From Hondaea fermentalgiana (Eukaryota > Sar > Bigyra > Thraustochytrida > Thraustochytriidae): DNA of 64,000 bases. Of the stretch, positions 1 to 10,132 are shown piece after piece; position 1 is the stretch's first letter; each line of letters opens with the position of its first letter. The DNA lies in the NCBI GenBank assembly GCA_014084085.1, contig NPFB01000011.1:238602-302601 (forward strand). Reading direction: 5' to 3'. The position numbers and the translations under genes were made by a program. Under the pieces are notes generated by a model. That model was not told the origin of the DNA. It saw nothing but the letters and a program-made list of their open reading frames with translations, and did no database searches.

Positions 1-285
1 CCGCCGGCCGGTCGCGGCGCGGGCGCGGCGGCCGGTGGGTCTGTCGGGCGGTCGGGCGCCCGCGGGCTGCGAGAAGCGGAGCGCGAATGCGCGCGGGAGC
101 GAGGCTCGCGAGGAGGCCTCGCGGAAGGGCAATTTGGATTTTATCGTCAGAACTGGGAAGAGACCTAAGGGAGCGGATAGGCCGCGACGCAGGCCCGCTG
201 TCCCCGCGCGGCGACGAACCTGAGAGCGCTCGCGACGCTGCGCGGGGAAGGAGGGGAGAAGAGGGGAGACGGGGAGGGGGAGGCG

Positions 286-3200
286 CTACGGCGAGGCGCG
301 GACGCGCTGCAGCACGCAGGGCTGGCCGAGAGGCGCCTCGCACCAGAAGGCGGTCCCGTGGACGCCGGGGTCGAGCACGCGGCCCGCGTCGCCGTCGACG
401 CGGAACTCCTTCCAGCGAGCGCCGCCACTGGCCGCGCTCTCCGGCACGTAGCAGTGGGCACCGCCGGCGCCCTCGCTCAGTACAGGGCAGACGAGCAGGT
501 CCGCGCCGAGCATAAACTGGTGACGCAGGCGAAAGGTCGCCGGGTCATTAGGGAACTCAACCCAGACGCCGCGCATCATGGGCACTCCTGTGCGTCGCGC
601 GTCGGCGAGAAGACGTCTTTTCAGCGGCCAGAGATCCTCGTGCATACGAAGGAGACCTTGCACGTCTTTTCGGCCGCATAAAGCGTCAAGCTGGAGCGCT
701 GCGGGCAGAGGCCGCTGCGAGAGGCCCATACCGGAGTGAGTAAGTAATGTTGGGCTGGCAAAGACCGCGAGCTCGAGCCAGCGAATCATAAGATCCGTGG
801 ATCGAGTGAAGCGCATGAGCCCAAACGAGTCCCACGTCCTGTAGACGCCACCAATGTACGATGCTGTTGCTGGCATTCCTGCAATCCCAGAGTTTAAAAT
901 CCCCGTGAGTGCGCTCGCAAGACCATCGTGCGCGTCCCAAGTCATGAGCTGCTCACCCGTTGTGTGCAGCTGCACGTACGGAAGTGATCGCAACGTAGCT
1001 GTACGAGAAATCACCAGTGCGTCATCACCAGCAACGCGCCGACTTGCCGCAGCCGAGGTCTCCAGCCACTTTCCCGCATAGCGAATGTGCGCTTCCGTAT
1101 TGCCTGTGGCCACTGCAAAAGTGTTTGTCTTCTTGGCTACCGGGTATCCATCGCCGTGGTCCGCAACCCAGCCATCAGACCAACGTCCTGCGTGCACCAG
1201 CACATCCTCATACCACGCTTGGCAGTCGGCGTCAAGAAGATTTATGATTCCATAGCGTAAACTTCCCTCCACGTCCACAGCTTTGACGACCGGGTTACCG
1301 ACATCCTCGTCCACCACAAGACACCCATTGGCAAGAGCGTCTGCGTACGTGCTATTGGGCGACGCACTTGCGCTCACCGGATGTGCGTGCTGCATCGTTG
1401 CTGCAACGTATGGACTAAAGTATGCAAGTACTCTTAATCCTGGGTACGACTCTCGCAAGCGATCCACAAAGTCGTCGATATTGGGATAACGGGCATTGTC
1501 TGGTGTCCAGTCAAGCGATGGCGAGTACCCAAAGCCCGTGCTCACCACGCCAGCCCAATCGCGCAATATCACAGCCGCAACAGAAACATTGGCTGAACGG
1601 TACCGCTTCAAGGTTGTTTCCACAGCGTGCACTCCGCCACCAGCCGTGACAATTATACCTTGTCCTGCCCAGGCAGGCAGCGAGCTCGATGCGGCGAACT
1701 CGAGGCGTTTTTCATCTTCGTACATGCTCGAATGGTCTGACAAGGTATCCAGACGTTGCATCTCTCCATCACGTTGCTCGTCCTGCGAGAGGCCTTGGAG
1801 CATGTTGCGCTGATGAGCAGCTAAGATGCTGCGAGTCCAATTTTCTGCGCCTGGCTGTAGAATCGCAGAAAACGACGCATTGAACATCGCCAGATTCTTT
1901 ATGCGCGGCGTAATCACCTCCATGCCAATACGATCGGTTTCAATCAGGTCAAAGACTGTCATGAAGTCGTGATGCATGGCCGCAGCGCGACCGCGTGAAG
2001 TCACGTACGATGGTATGGCTGTGTGCACCTGTTGCCAGCTTCCACCTGTGTCCTCGTTAAATCTGTTCATGAAAAAGGTAAAGGGTTGCAATCCACGCCC
2101 ATACCCTTTATTACTTGCGATCACCGGAATGCATCCTTGCGCAAAGTTAGAGTACGAAAGCTGTGTCCCAAAACCAAGCAGCCGCTCTTCCGCGTCGCGG
2201 GCATACACAATGTAGACGCGCGAGCCGTCATGAAGGACGTCGTTGGTAAATGTGATATTTACATGCATTGTGAAGCTTGCTGATTGCGGATACACGTCTT
2301 GTTTTTTTCCTGATGCATCTTCCCGAGCAGCAAAGGTGACCTCGTAGGGAAGCACATGTGAAGGTGTGTGAAGGTCGCCAACGATCTGAACCCGATTCCC
2401 CGATAACAAATGTGCCTCACGAATCGTCTGCTTTCCGCTGAGGGAATGCACGGTATCAGAAAAGTAAAAGATGTTCACGATAGACCACGATACCATCGAT
2501 GCAGTCCCTGCGGCAATAAACGACTCTCCGCGCACGCTTTGCCAGACTGTATTTCCTGGTGAGAGACGGTCGTGAATCACTACCGTCGTGGACTCCAGGT
2601 CGGGAGACTCGGACCGAAACTCGAGCTGCAAGGCGTCACCCAAAGGAAATGACGAGCGAACGGAAGACTCCAAGACGAGCTTGCGCCGTGGAGCATAGGG
2701 ATCGCCGAGCGCCGAGATGCACTGCGAATTGGGTTCAAAAGAGTAAAAAGAGAGAATCAGCGAAAAAGAGCAAACCGCGAGCGCAAGAATATAAGCGCTG
2801 CATCCAAAGACAAACGGGGCGTGCGAGGCGCGACAAAACGAAGCTGCTGCGTTTGCGATAGAGTCTCGGGAGAAACCACGTCTTCGTCGCTCCTGCGGCG
2901 CACGAATATCCCACTCGACGTCGGAAGACCCAACATTATGAAACTCATCCGAGTCAGTGTCTCCATGCTCGTTGTCCGCTTCATCTTCTTCTCTTTCTTG
3001 TTGATGTTCTTCACTGACAGTTCTGTGAAAAACTTCAGCATGCTGCTCGACATCGCCAGGGATAACACTCGCTCGTGCATTGTTGTGTTCGCGCGGCATG
3101 CTGGTAACCTCGGCTCTTTCGTCGTCCTCCTCTTCAGCAGCAGGGTCCGCGAGAAGAGGTGTCTGCAGCGCTTGATTTGCTGCTTGCTCTCCGTGATTCT

Positions 3201-3732
3201 CCTCGGTCATTGATCCAAGCGGTGGACGACGGCGGCGCTGCGGAAGAAGACGAAGCAGGAAAGCAAGACAAGCGTGTTCCTCGAATGGAAAGGAGCTCAC
3301 ATAGCCGATGCCTGCCAGCAAAACACTGATGACAAGCATGCGCTGCGCCGTCGACCAGAATGCACCCGTCCAGTTTGCTCCTGTGTAATAGGCGTCCGAG
3401 GCAGCATTGGAGCGATACACCAGGAGCACCAGGAGGCAGCCCAAGCACAGCTGGATGGCTCGAATAAAGGTGCCCACGCTGACAAAGCGCCAAAAGACCA
3501 CGGCCGCGGGAACAGAGACAAAGACGTAAAGCACGGCGACAGCTGCAATGATTCCGCGCAGCGCTACGCCCGGAACAGGCGGGTCCCAGGCATTTGGCAC
3601 CGCTGGCTCGGTCCAACCGTAGTCGAAGACAAGGCACAAGAGGCCCAAGCCGCCGGCTGCAAGCTGCAAGGTGCCGCCATCGCACAGCAGCTGCAAGAAC
3701 CCTGTCGAGCGCCCGGCGCCCGCTGGTCGCAT
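286..3732 (-). CDS. Membrane-anchored GH31 glycoside hydrolase, sulfoquinovosidase-like, divergent active site
   Basis: About 1148 aa from the ATG at 3732; the frame stays open to 4197 but that part is Arg-rich and unlike protein, so I chose the Met just before the first membrane segment. Four hydrophobic helices fill the first ~150 residues, an acidic loop follows, a fifth helix lies near residue 320, and the rest is a GH31 catalytic domain, probably lumenal or extracellular. VADHGDGYP matches the nucleophile loop of the sulfoquinovosidase (YihQ-like) branch of GH31, and GEQLMTW...DGLAS matches its acid/base loop. Oddities: GEQ stands where the family has GDQ/GDN, and YIGG stands where DIGG/DVGG is usual. 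The RDW...GFGYSPSLDW stretch lacks the Arg and Trp that bind the sulfonate in known enzymes. Substrate is therefore unknown. Family call is firm; activity is not. Confidence 0.82.
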   Translation of the reverse strand: MRPAGAGRSTGFLQLLCDGGTLQLAAGGLGLLCLVFDYGWTEPAVPNAWDPPVPGVALRGIIAAVAVLYVFVSVPAAVVFWRFVSVGTFIRAIQLCLGCLLVLLVYRSNAASDAYYTGANWTGAFWSTAQRMLVISVLLAGIGYVSSFPFEEHACLAFLLRLLPQRRRRPPLGSMTEENHGEQAANQALQTPLLADPAAEEEDDERAEVTSMPREHNNARASVIPGDVEQHAEVFHRTVSEEHQQEREEDEADNEHGDTDSDEFHNVGSSDVEWDIRAPQERRRRGFSRDSIANAAASFCRASHAPFVFGCSAYILALAVCSFSLILSFYSFEPNSQCISALGDPYAPRRKLVLESSVRSSFPLGDALQLEFRSESPDLESTTVVIHDRLSPGNTVWQSVRGESFIAAGTASMVSWSIVNIFYFSDTVHSLSGKQTIREAHLLSGNRVQIVGDLHTPSHVLPYEVTFAAREDASGKKQDVYPQSASFTMHVNITFTNDVLHDGSRVYIVYARDAEERLLGFGTQLSYSNFAQGCIPVIASNKGYGRGLQPFTFFMNRFNEDTGGSWQQVHTAIPSYVTSRGRAAAMHHDFMTVFDLIETDRIGMEVITPRIKNLAMFNASFSAILQPGAENWTRSILAAHQRNMLQGLSQDEQRDGEMQRLDTLSDHSSMYEDEKRLEFAASSSLPAWAGQGIIVTAGGGVHAVETTLKRYRSANVSVAAVILRDWAGVVSTGFGYSPSLDWTPDNARYPNIDDFVDRLRESYPGLRVLAYFSPYVAATMQHAHPVSASASPNSTYADALANGCLVVDEDVGNPVVKAVDVEGSLRYGIINLLDADCQAWYEDVLVHAGRWSDGWVADHGDGYPVAKKTNTFAVATGNTEAHIRYAGKWLETSAAASRRVAGDDALVISRTATLRSLPYVQLHTTGEQLMTWDAHDGLASALTGILNSGIAGMPATASYIGGVYRTWDSFGLMRFTRSTDLMIRWLELAVFASPTLLTHSGMGLSQRPLPAALQLDALCGRKDVQGLLRMHEDLWPLKRRLLADARRTGVPMMRGVWVEFPNDPATFRLRHQFMLGADLLVCPVLSEGAGGAHCYVPESAASGGARWKEFRVDGDAGRVLDPGVHGTAFWCEAPLGQPCVLQRVRASP

Positions 3733-4272
3733 CCTCCCTCGCTCGCCGCTGGTGTCGCGCGTCCCCGACGCGTCTCGGCGAGGTCCCGAACTGCGTCGCG
3801 CCCGCCCACGGGATTGAGGCTCAAGTCTCCTTCGGCGGGGCCCCGAGGCCGCGCCGCTGCTGGCCTCGACGCGCCGGCGCCGGCCTCGCCGCCCGCACCG
3901 CCCGTCGCGCTCCTCGACGCTGCGCCGCGGGCGCGCAGACCGGAGAAGCGAGTCGTCGATGATGCAGAATTGGAATTCTTCTTCCACGGCGGCGGCGGCG
4001 GGTGAATGATTTCTTTGGACAACCCATTTTGGCCTGACGTGACAGGCACGGGCTGTCCGAGATGGTCTTCCTCGGTCGAGAGCTTGAAAAGACGAGACAG
4101 GCCGAAACGGGCCGTCCGAGAGGGAGACTGCCAAAGGTTGCCGTGTTGTGTGGCAATTCATTTCTGGGGATAGGCCTAGAGGTGATAAACGAAGCAAAGA
4201 CCGTTTCCATGCTTTCTTTTATTATCGTTCCTCGCGTCGAGGCTACGCTACCTATATACCTACCTACCATGC
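3733..4272. other. Intergenic: GH31 upstream region and LRR gene downstream region
   Basis: 540 nt between two minus-strand genes. It should hold the promoter and 5' leader of the GH31 gene and the 3' end of the LRR transcript. The GH31 frame remains open to 4197, so a longer N-terminus cannot be excluded. No other gene or clear motif is seen. Confidence 0.5.
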
Positions 4273-7200
4273 TTACTCAAGTTTGCGACGTTTGTTGCTC
4301 TTATTAGAGTGGCCAGAAGGAAACGGCGGTGGAATAAAGTCGACTTCCACCAGAAATTGACTGATGAGCGGTACTCGTATGAAGATGTCGCGGATTTCCG
4401 CTCTCGCAGCCACGATGCGATCCTGAAACTTAGCGATCCTTTGAAGCTTTGCGATCACATGCGGAGATGCTTCACCGTCCGCTGAAAGCGTGCTCGAAGA
4501 AGCAGTCCCAGAGCTCAGAGCGATTCCATCGTGTGGTGGCCGCAACTCCTCAAAAGCTGACATGAGACAGATGCGAGAGCAAATATATAAAGTGAATCTC
4601 ATCTCCAACAGACTCTTCTCCAGGACCTGCAGCTGGGCACGCAACTTTGCCATCGTTGCGTTGAGGCGAAAGTGATACTCCATGACATCTGCCCAGGGGT
4701 TCATCACTTCCTCTCCGTCTTCATCATCGTCTTCCTCGTCCTCGTTCGCCATGTCGGCGAACATACCCATTCCCAGGAATTCGACGTCCCCGGTAACCAT
4801 GAAATTCGCTTCCAGGGCAGAAGAAAGTGCTTCGATCCCGACGCGACCCATATTTTTGAAGTTCAAGCTGCGCAAAGACGGTGCAAGTCAGTCGAAGGGT
4901 AAGAAAATGAGAGAAGAGCGCGTGCCGTGCGAGGGAAAAGAATAGAAGAAGACGAAGAAGAAGGAGAAGAAGAAGAAGAAAAACGTACCCTATCTGTGTC
5001 AATGTTTTGCTGCGGCGGAGCAAGTTGGCCAACGCGAGGGCTCCCTCGTCGGTGACTGTCACATTGTTGACACTGCGCGAGAGTAAATACAAATGTTGCG
5101 CGGACAACCATTGCCGAACCGTTAGTCAAACAACGCACATAGCTGGTTGCATGATTGTCCGATGGTGACGTACCTGAACTCTCGTGCGTAAGGACTCTCG
5201 ATAAGGGCATTTGCAAGTGCCGTCACGCCGCGATCCGTAAGCGACGTTGCAAACATGCTGCGCGTCACAAAATCAATGGTGCGCGGGCAAAGACGTCAGT
5301 GGCTTGGAACAAAGCACTTGGTAGTCTCTCGCGACCGCGATAATGTGAAAAACGTACTCGATCACCCGCAAACTTCCGAGCCGGCCGGCGACGGCTAGCG
5401 CACCGGCGTCTCCTACATTTTTGTTGTTTCCGAGCCTGTCAGCGATTTGAATTCAGCGATTTGTTAGGTTGCCGATCAAGCGATTTTGAATGATAACTCT
5501 CTTTCATCATTTCTGAGACAACGTACAAGAGTGCTTGAAGTGTTCCGAGGCCTTCCGCGAGACCTTGCGTGCCCACTTCACCGATGTGGTTGTACCAGAG
5601 ACTATGTTGAAGCGAAAGTGCGTCGGTCAGAGCTCGTGCATATGGGAGATGATATTGTGACACTGAAGCGCAGCGTCAACGTACATGAGATCTTGAAGGA
5701 CTTTGTTCGTTTTCAGGCAAGCACCGAGCGCGCAGGCTCCAGCATCCCCGATTTGGTTGTCCCCAAGACTGAGAATATATCGTATAAGCACGGCACAGCA
5801 CAGCGCAGCATGAAAGGTCAGCTTCTGGTTCTCAACTTGCGTAGATGTTGTGGAGAAAGGTAAAACGTACTCGATAATCCTTAAGCGTGGGTGAGTCCCG
5901 AGTCCGCGGCTCAACGCCGCGGCGCCAGCATCGCCTAATTCATTCTCGCCCAATCTGTCTCGCAGAAATTGATTGCGTCAGTCAGTGAAACTTGATCGCG
6001 AAAGAGGGCGGCCACTTCGTTAGAAAAACGTACAAAAGCTTCTCCAAAGTTGTGTTTTGAGCGAGCCCAGCGCCCAGTGCGTTGGCACCTTCTGCGCCAA
6101 TTTTGTTGTGCTTCAAACTGCAGGTTATTGGATCAGGTACGGAACGGTCAGTCAAACGTGCTTCGAAAAAATCGCGTGACGTAGGCGAACTTACTTGAGC
6201 AAAATAAGATGACGAGTTGCAGCGAGCCCTGTGGCAATGCAAGCGGCACCGTGATTGCCAAGCCCGCATTCGTGCAAGCTGCGAGAGAAGAAAGAGATAC
6301 ATAAAGAGAACATGTTAGAGGAAGAGGCGTTTTTACTTCTATTCCCCCCCCTCTCTTTCCGTGAATTGGCCGAGTTCAACTTACTTGAGTTGTTGCAGCC
6401 TATTAGAATTCATTATTGTCGTGAGGCTGTTGATACCAGCTACATTTGGATTCAGGCTACATAGACTGCGAGAGCAAAGGCACATGGATGTTAACGTGAG
6501 AGCGCGAAGAACAATTTGTCGCAAGCACAGAAAACGTACTTGAGGTATTCGAGAGAAGTATGCTCTCCGGCGCTCTTACACAAAGCGGCAAAGCCTTCGT
6601 CACTAATTGGGTTTTTCCAAAGTCTATGAGCATCGGAAAATTGTTAGTTTGTGTGCGTGTATACGAAAGAGAAGAACGGCCGGCACTCGCATTTTAAGAG
6701 GACTTTTCCGGAAAAACGTACTCTAATCGTAAAAGACGAGGGTGGCGCAGCACGCCATCTGCGAGCGTCTGTGCGCCCGCGTTATCGATGTTGTTTCGCA
6801 CAAGTCTGGACACAGTGGCGCTGGTTAGTAAAACTATGCTCATTGCGTGGGGCAAAGGGCAAGGAAAGGGTGAACGGGTGCTGCGGCGGTGTACGTACAC
6901 GAACTCTTCGAGAGACTCATTATGCTCCAGAAAGAGATCCACAAGAGTCATGGCGTGCAGTCTGTTGTTTGTCAAGCTTTAAATTTATCGCGAAGGAATG
7001 AGTTGTCAGCATGGACGATCTTGAAATAAGAGGCAACATGGTTGCCTACGAATACCTTTCGCTCGACTTACTCTAGCACGCGCAAGTTCTCGCAACTGCT
7101 CAGGGCATCGTACAGGCGCGCGGCAGCGGCATCGTCGAGTCCTAATTTCTCAAGTCTGTGTACAGATATTCCAAATAATGGAAGTCAGCATTTTTGTGCA

Positions 7201-8737
7201 CGAGAGTTCGGGTTCATAGCATTTTGTGAAGATAAATCAAACATGCAAGGTCGGGTATTAAGGGGTACGTACCGTAATGTTTTCAGGCTTTGATTTGCGC
7301 GGAAAGAGTCGAAGAGGAGCTGCGTCACAGGATGACAGACAACTTCGTAATTCGGTGTTCCTTGGCACGAAAGGCTTCTCATGAAGAAATCGACCAAAAG
7401 CGAGGAGAAATGGGCATACAGTCACGTTAGTTCGCACAGCGAGTCACAACTTTTGTGCTGTCAAGAAGCTGCTTTCATGGAAGAGTACCATCATACGTAC
7501 TAGAGCTCTCGGAGCGAGGTTGAGTTTGTGATGCCTCGAGCCAGATGAGGCAGACCTTCTATGCCAAGCTTGCAGCAATCGACTCTGTGCGGCCGTGGAA
7601 GGATATGAGGTGAGCATTCATTTCATTGCGAGTGTGCGGGGAGAAGGAGTTGATCGACAGAGAGTCAAAGCAAAGGGGCTTGAGATAGTGGGACTGACTG
7701 TCTGGAAACTTACTCCAGGACACGAAGGGACGTTGAACTCTGCAAAAGGTCTCCAAGGGCCTTCCCACCGGTGTCACCTGCTGTTTCTCCACGCAAGCTG
7801 TAGAAAAGCCAGCAAGTCGTGGGCAACGAAAGATTAGCGAAGGAGTCAGTAAGAACTGAGCGGGCTCGTAACGTTTGGGGCCCGGTCTGGTCTACCTTGC
7901 CGAGGACTGAAGTTTGAGTTCTTTTGGCACTTACGAGAGTTTTTGCAGCATTGGGAAAGACTCGAGCGTCGATGCGACCGCCGCGACATGTTCGGCGAGG
8001 AGATTATTTTGATCAAGACTGCGCAGGAAGCGTGTTATGTTTTCGCTGTGTCAGTTCTTGCCGCCGGCACAACAAAAGGAGGGTCGAAACGATCCGAAGC
8101 GAAGCGACGCGAAGCGACGCGAGGTCGGTCTCCGCTGATGTGCGCAAGAAGAGGACTCTGCTTTATTGACGTACCCGATCTCCCGGACTGAGAGAGCCTT
8201 TCTCACTTCGGCTTCGATTTCGTCGACGGAATTCGTCACGAGCTTCACCGTGGTGACCCTTTCGTTCAGCTCGGTGGTGTCTGGGAAAAGGTTGGAGTTG
8301 GTGACCCTGCGAGGATGCTCTTTCTCTGTCAGCTGGATTCGGCCCATCTCCTCGTGTGCTCTGCGGTATATACCACCACAGATAGGAAGCGAAACCTACT
8401 TCACGGTCTTGAGAGTTTTCCCAAGTGCTCGAAAGACCTGTGCCAGCTCAGGCGCCGCGAGGTTCCCGTGTATCCTGCATCCGCAAGGCCGCCAGGCAAG
8501 GCCGTCAGCTCTCCCGCTCCTGCGTCGGCCCCTCCCTCCCTCCCTCCCTCCCTGGGCGAGCTCCTCGCCGCTTACACAATCAACTCGCAGACGCGCACGT
8601 GCGCTGCATGCGGCCCGGCCCCTCGATCGACCGTCCTGTCCCCTCGCCCGCGCTCCGCACCGCGCCCTCGGCGCCTTCCTCTCCCTCCCGCCCACGTACC
8701 AGACCTCCTCGCCGCCGCGCAGCACCTCGTGCGCCAT
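4273..8737 (-). CDS. Ribonuclease-inhibitor-type leucine-rich-repeat protein, 21 exons, one repeat per exon
   Basis: Spliced model of 771 aa. Exons in sense order: 8700-8737, 8400-8474, 8175-8360, 7935-8018, 7714-7797, 7501-7584, 7273-7374, 7072-7155, 6899-6976, 6722-6805, 6540-6623, 6385-6465, 6195-6278, 6034-6117, 5871-5954, 5685-5768, 5527-5601, 5358-5435, 5174-5257, 4989-5072, 4273-4867. Exons 4 to 20 each encode one RI-type repeat such as LGDNQIGDAGACALGACL; twelve are exactly 84 nt (28 aa). Every intron is in phase 2 and ends in AG; donors are GTACGT (14), GTAAGT (5) and GTAGGT (1). The joined frame has no stop. The start (MAHEVLRGGEEVW) has no other support. The last exon adds an acidic stretch, a helical tail and a basic end (NKSNKRRKLE). 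Such arrays usually bind other proteins; the partner is unknown. Confidence 0.85.
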
Positions 8738-10132
8738 GGCCGCGCGCGCCGCGATGGCGCTCTGCCGCGGCCTGAGCTCTGCTCTGCTCCCTCCCTCTCC
8801 CGTCCTGTCCTGTCCTCTGCTCTCCTCTTCTCTTCTCAGCCAGCTCCGCGCAGGACCGGCACGCCGCGGCAGTCGCGCCGCGCGCGGTCCCGCCCCGCCG
8901 CGGCCGCTGCGCTGCGTGCTGCGCTGCGTGGTGCGCTCTCTGCTGCGCGCGGAGCGGGCTCGGCACGTGCTCGCGGGCTGCGGCTGCGGCTGCGGCGGCG
9001 GGATGGCGGGCATGGCGATGACGATGGCGATGGCGATGGCGAGGCGGCGCGCGCCCGTCTTGGGGACGCGGCTGGCTGGCGGCGGCTGCAGGCGGGCCGC
9101 AACCGTTCGCGCGCTGGCGGGCTGGTTCCTTCCTTTTCCTTTCCTTTGCTTTGCTTTCCTTTGCTTTGCTTTCCACGAGTCGCGGTCGCTCGTTCGTGCG
9201 CGCGCGTGCGTGCGTGGATATAAATGAGCGTTCTCTTCCCCGCGAGAGACCGCGAAGTGGTGCTCGCCGCTCCCGCTGCTCGGCGACGCTGCTCGCGCCT
9301 CCGCGGGCACGCAGCGGGGGCGCGCGGCGCGGCAGGCAGGCAGGCAGGGTCGCATCGCCGGCGCGGCCGCGAGCGAGGGAGCAGCGCATGCGGCCGGCAG
9401 CGGAAGCGTCTTGGCGTTGGGCGGAAGGGATGGCATCTTGAGGCCGGGCTTGCGTCAGCATGACGTCAGACGCAGCCAAGCCGCCATCGCCGCTGGCAAG
9501 GAGCAGTCGAGGCGAGCGAGCGAAGCCTGCGGAGCTCGACGACGCGCCACCGTGTCGTGGCCGTCCGTCGACATCATCGACATCGCCGCCGCTGCTGCAG
9601 TGCTGCTCGCGTCGTCCGGAGCAAGGCTTCGTTCGCTGCACGGGCTACCCAGCCACCCAGCAGAAGTGGGTCCGCACCCGCGGTCCCGTGCCTCCGGGAG
9701 GAAGCTTTGGGACGTTACGACGCGACGGAGAACTCTGTTACTTACTTCTTACAACGCAAGTCTAGGGCGTGAGGTCACGCGAGCCAGCGCGCTCGTTGGA
9801 GGGAAAGAGCGAGAGCGTGAGAGGGAGGCAGGCAGGCAGCGATCGCGGTCTCTTAGCGCGTCTGGCGCTGAGGATCTTTCTTGCTTGCTCTCTGCAGCTG
9901 CCAACAACTCCACCAGCACCACTGGCAGCAGAAAGAGGCGGCGAAGGCTAGGCCGAGAAGCGACTTGTCAAACTTGAACGGCCCATCAACGACGTCAGCT
10001 GCGTATTGCAGTTTCTGGCAGTGGCTGATGGCTTCTTCCAGGCCTAGAATGATTGTATGGACAAGAAAACAAGAGGGAGGGAAGCGGATTGACAATGTGA
10101 AAAAAGAAAAAAGAAAAAAATGCAGGCCTAGT
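8738..10132. other. Intergenic: LRR promoter region and ACSL downstream region
   Basis: 1.4 kb between two minus-strand genes. It contains a C/T-rich run of CTTTG and CTTTC units near 9127-9173, a TGACGTCA palindrome at 9461-9468, and GC-rich low-complexity sequence. A protein-like open stretch on the minus strand at 9853-10044 is treated as a separate finding. Other open frames here look like base-composition artefacts. Confidence 0.45.
9461..9468. promoter_or_regulatory. TGACGTCA palindrome, candidate bZIP/CRE site
   Basis: Perfect 8-nt CRE palindrome about 720 nt upstream of the LRR gene start. One perfect 8-mer is weak evidence in a 64-kb window; a site inside the SSRP1 coding region near 16290 shows that the sequence also occurs by chance. 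Confidence 0.2.
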
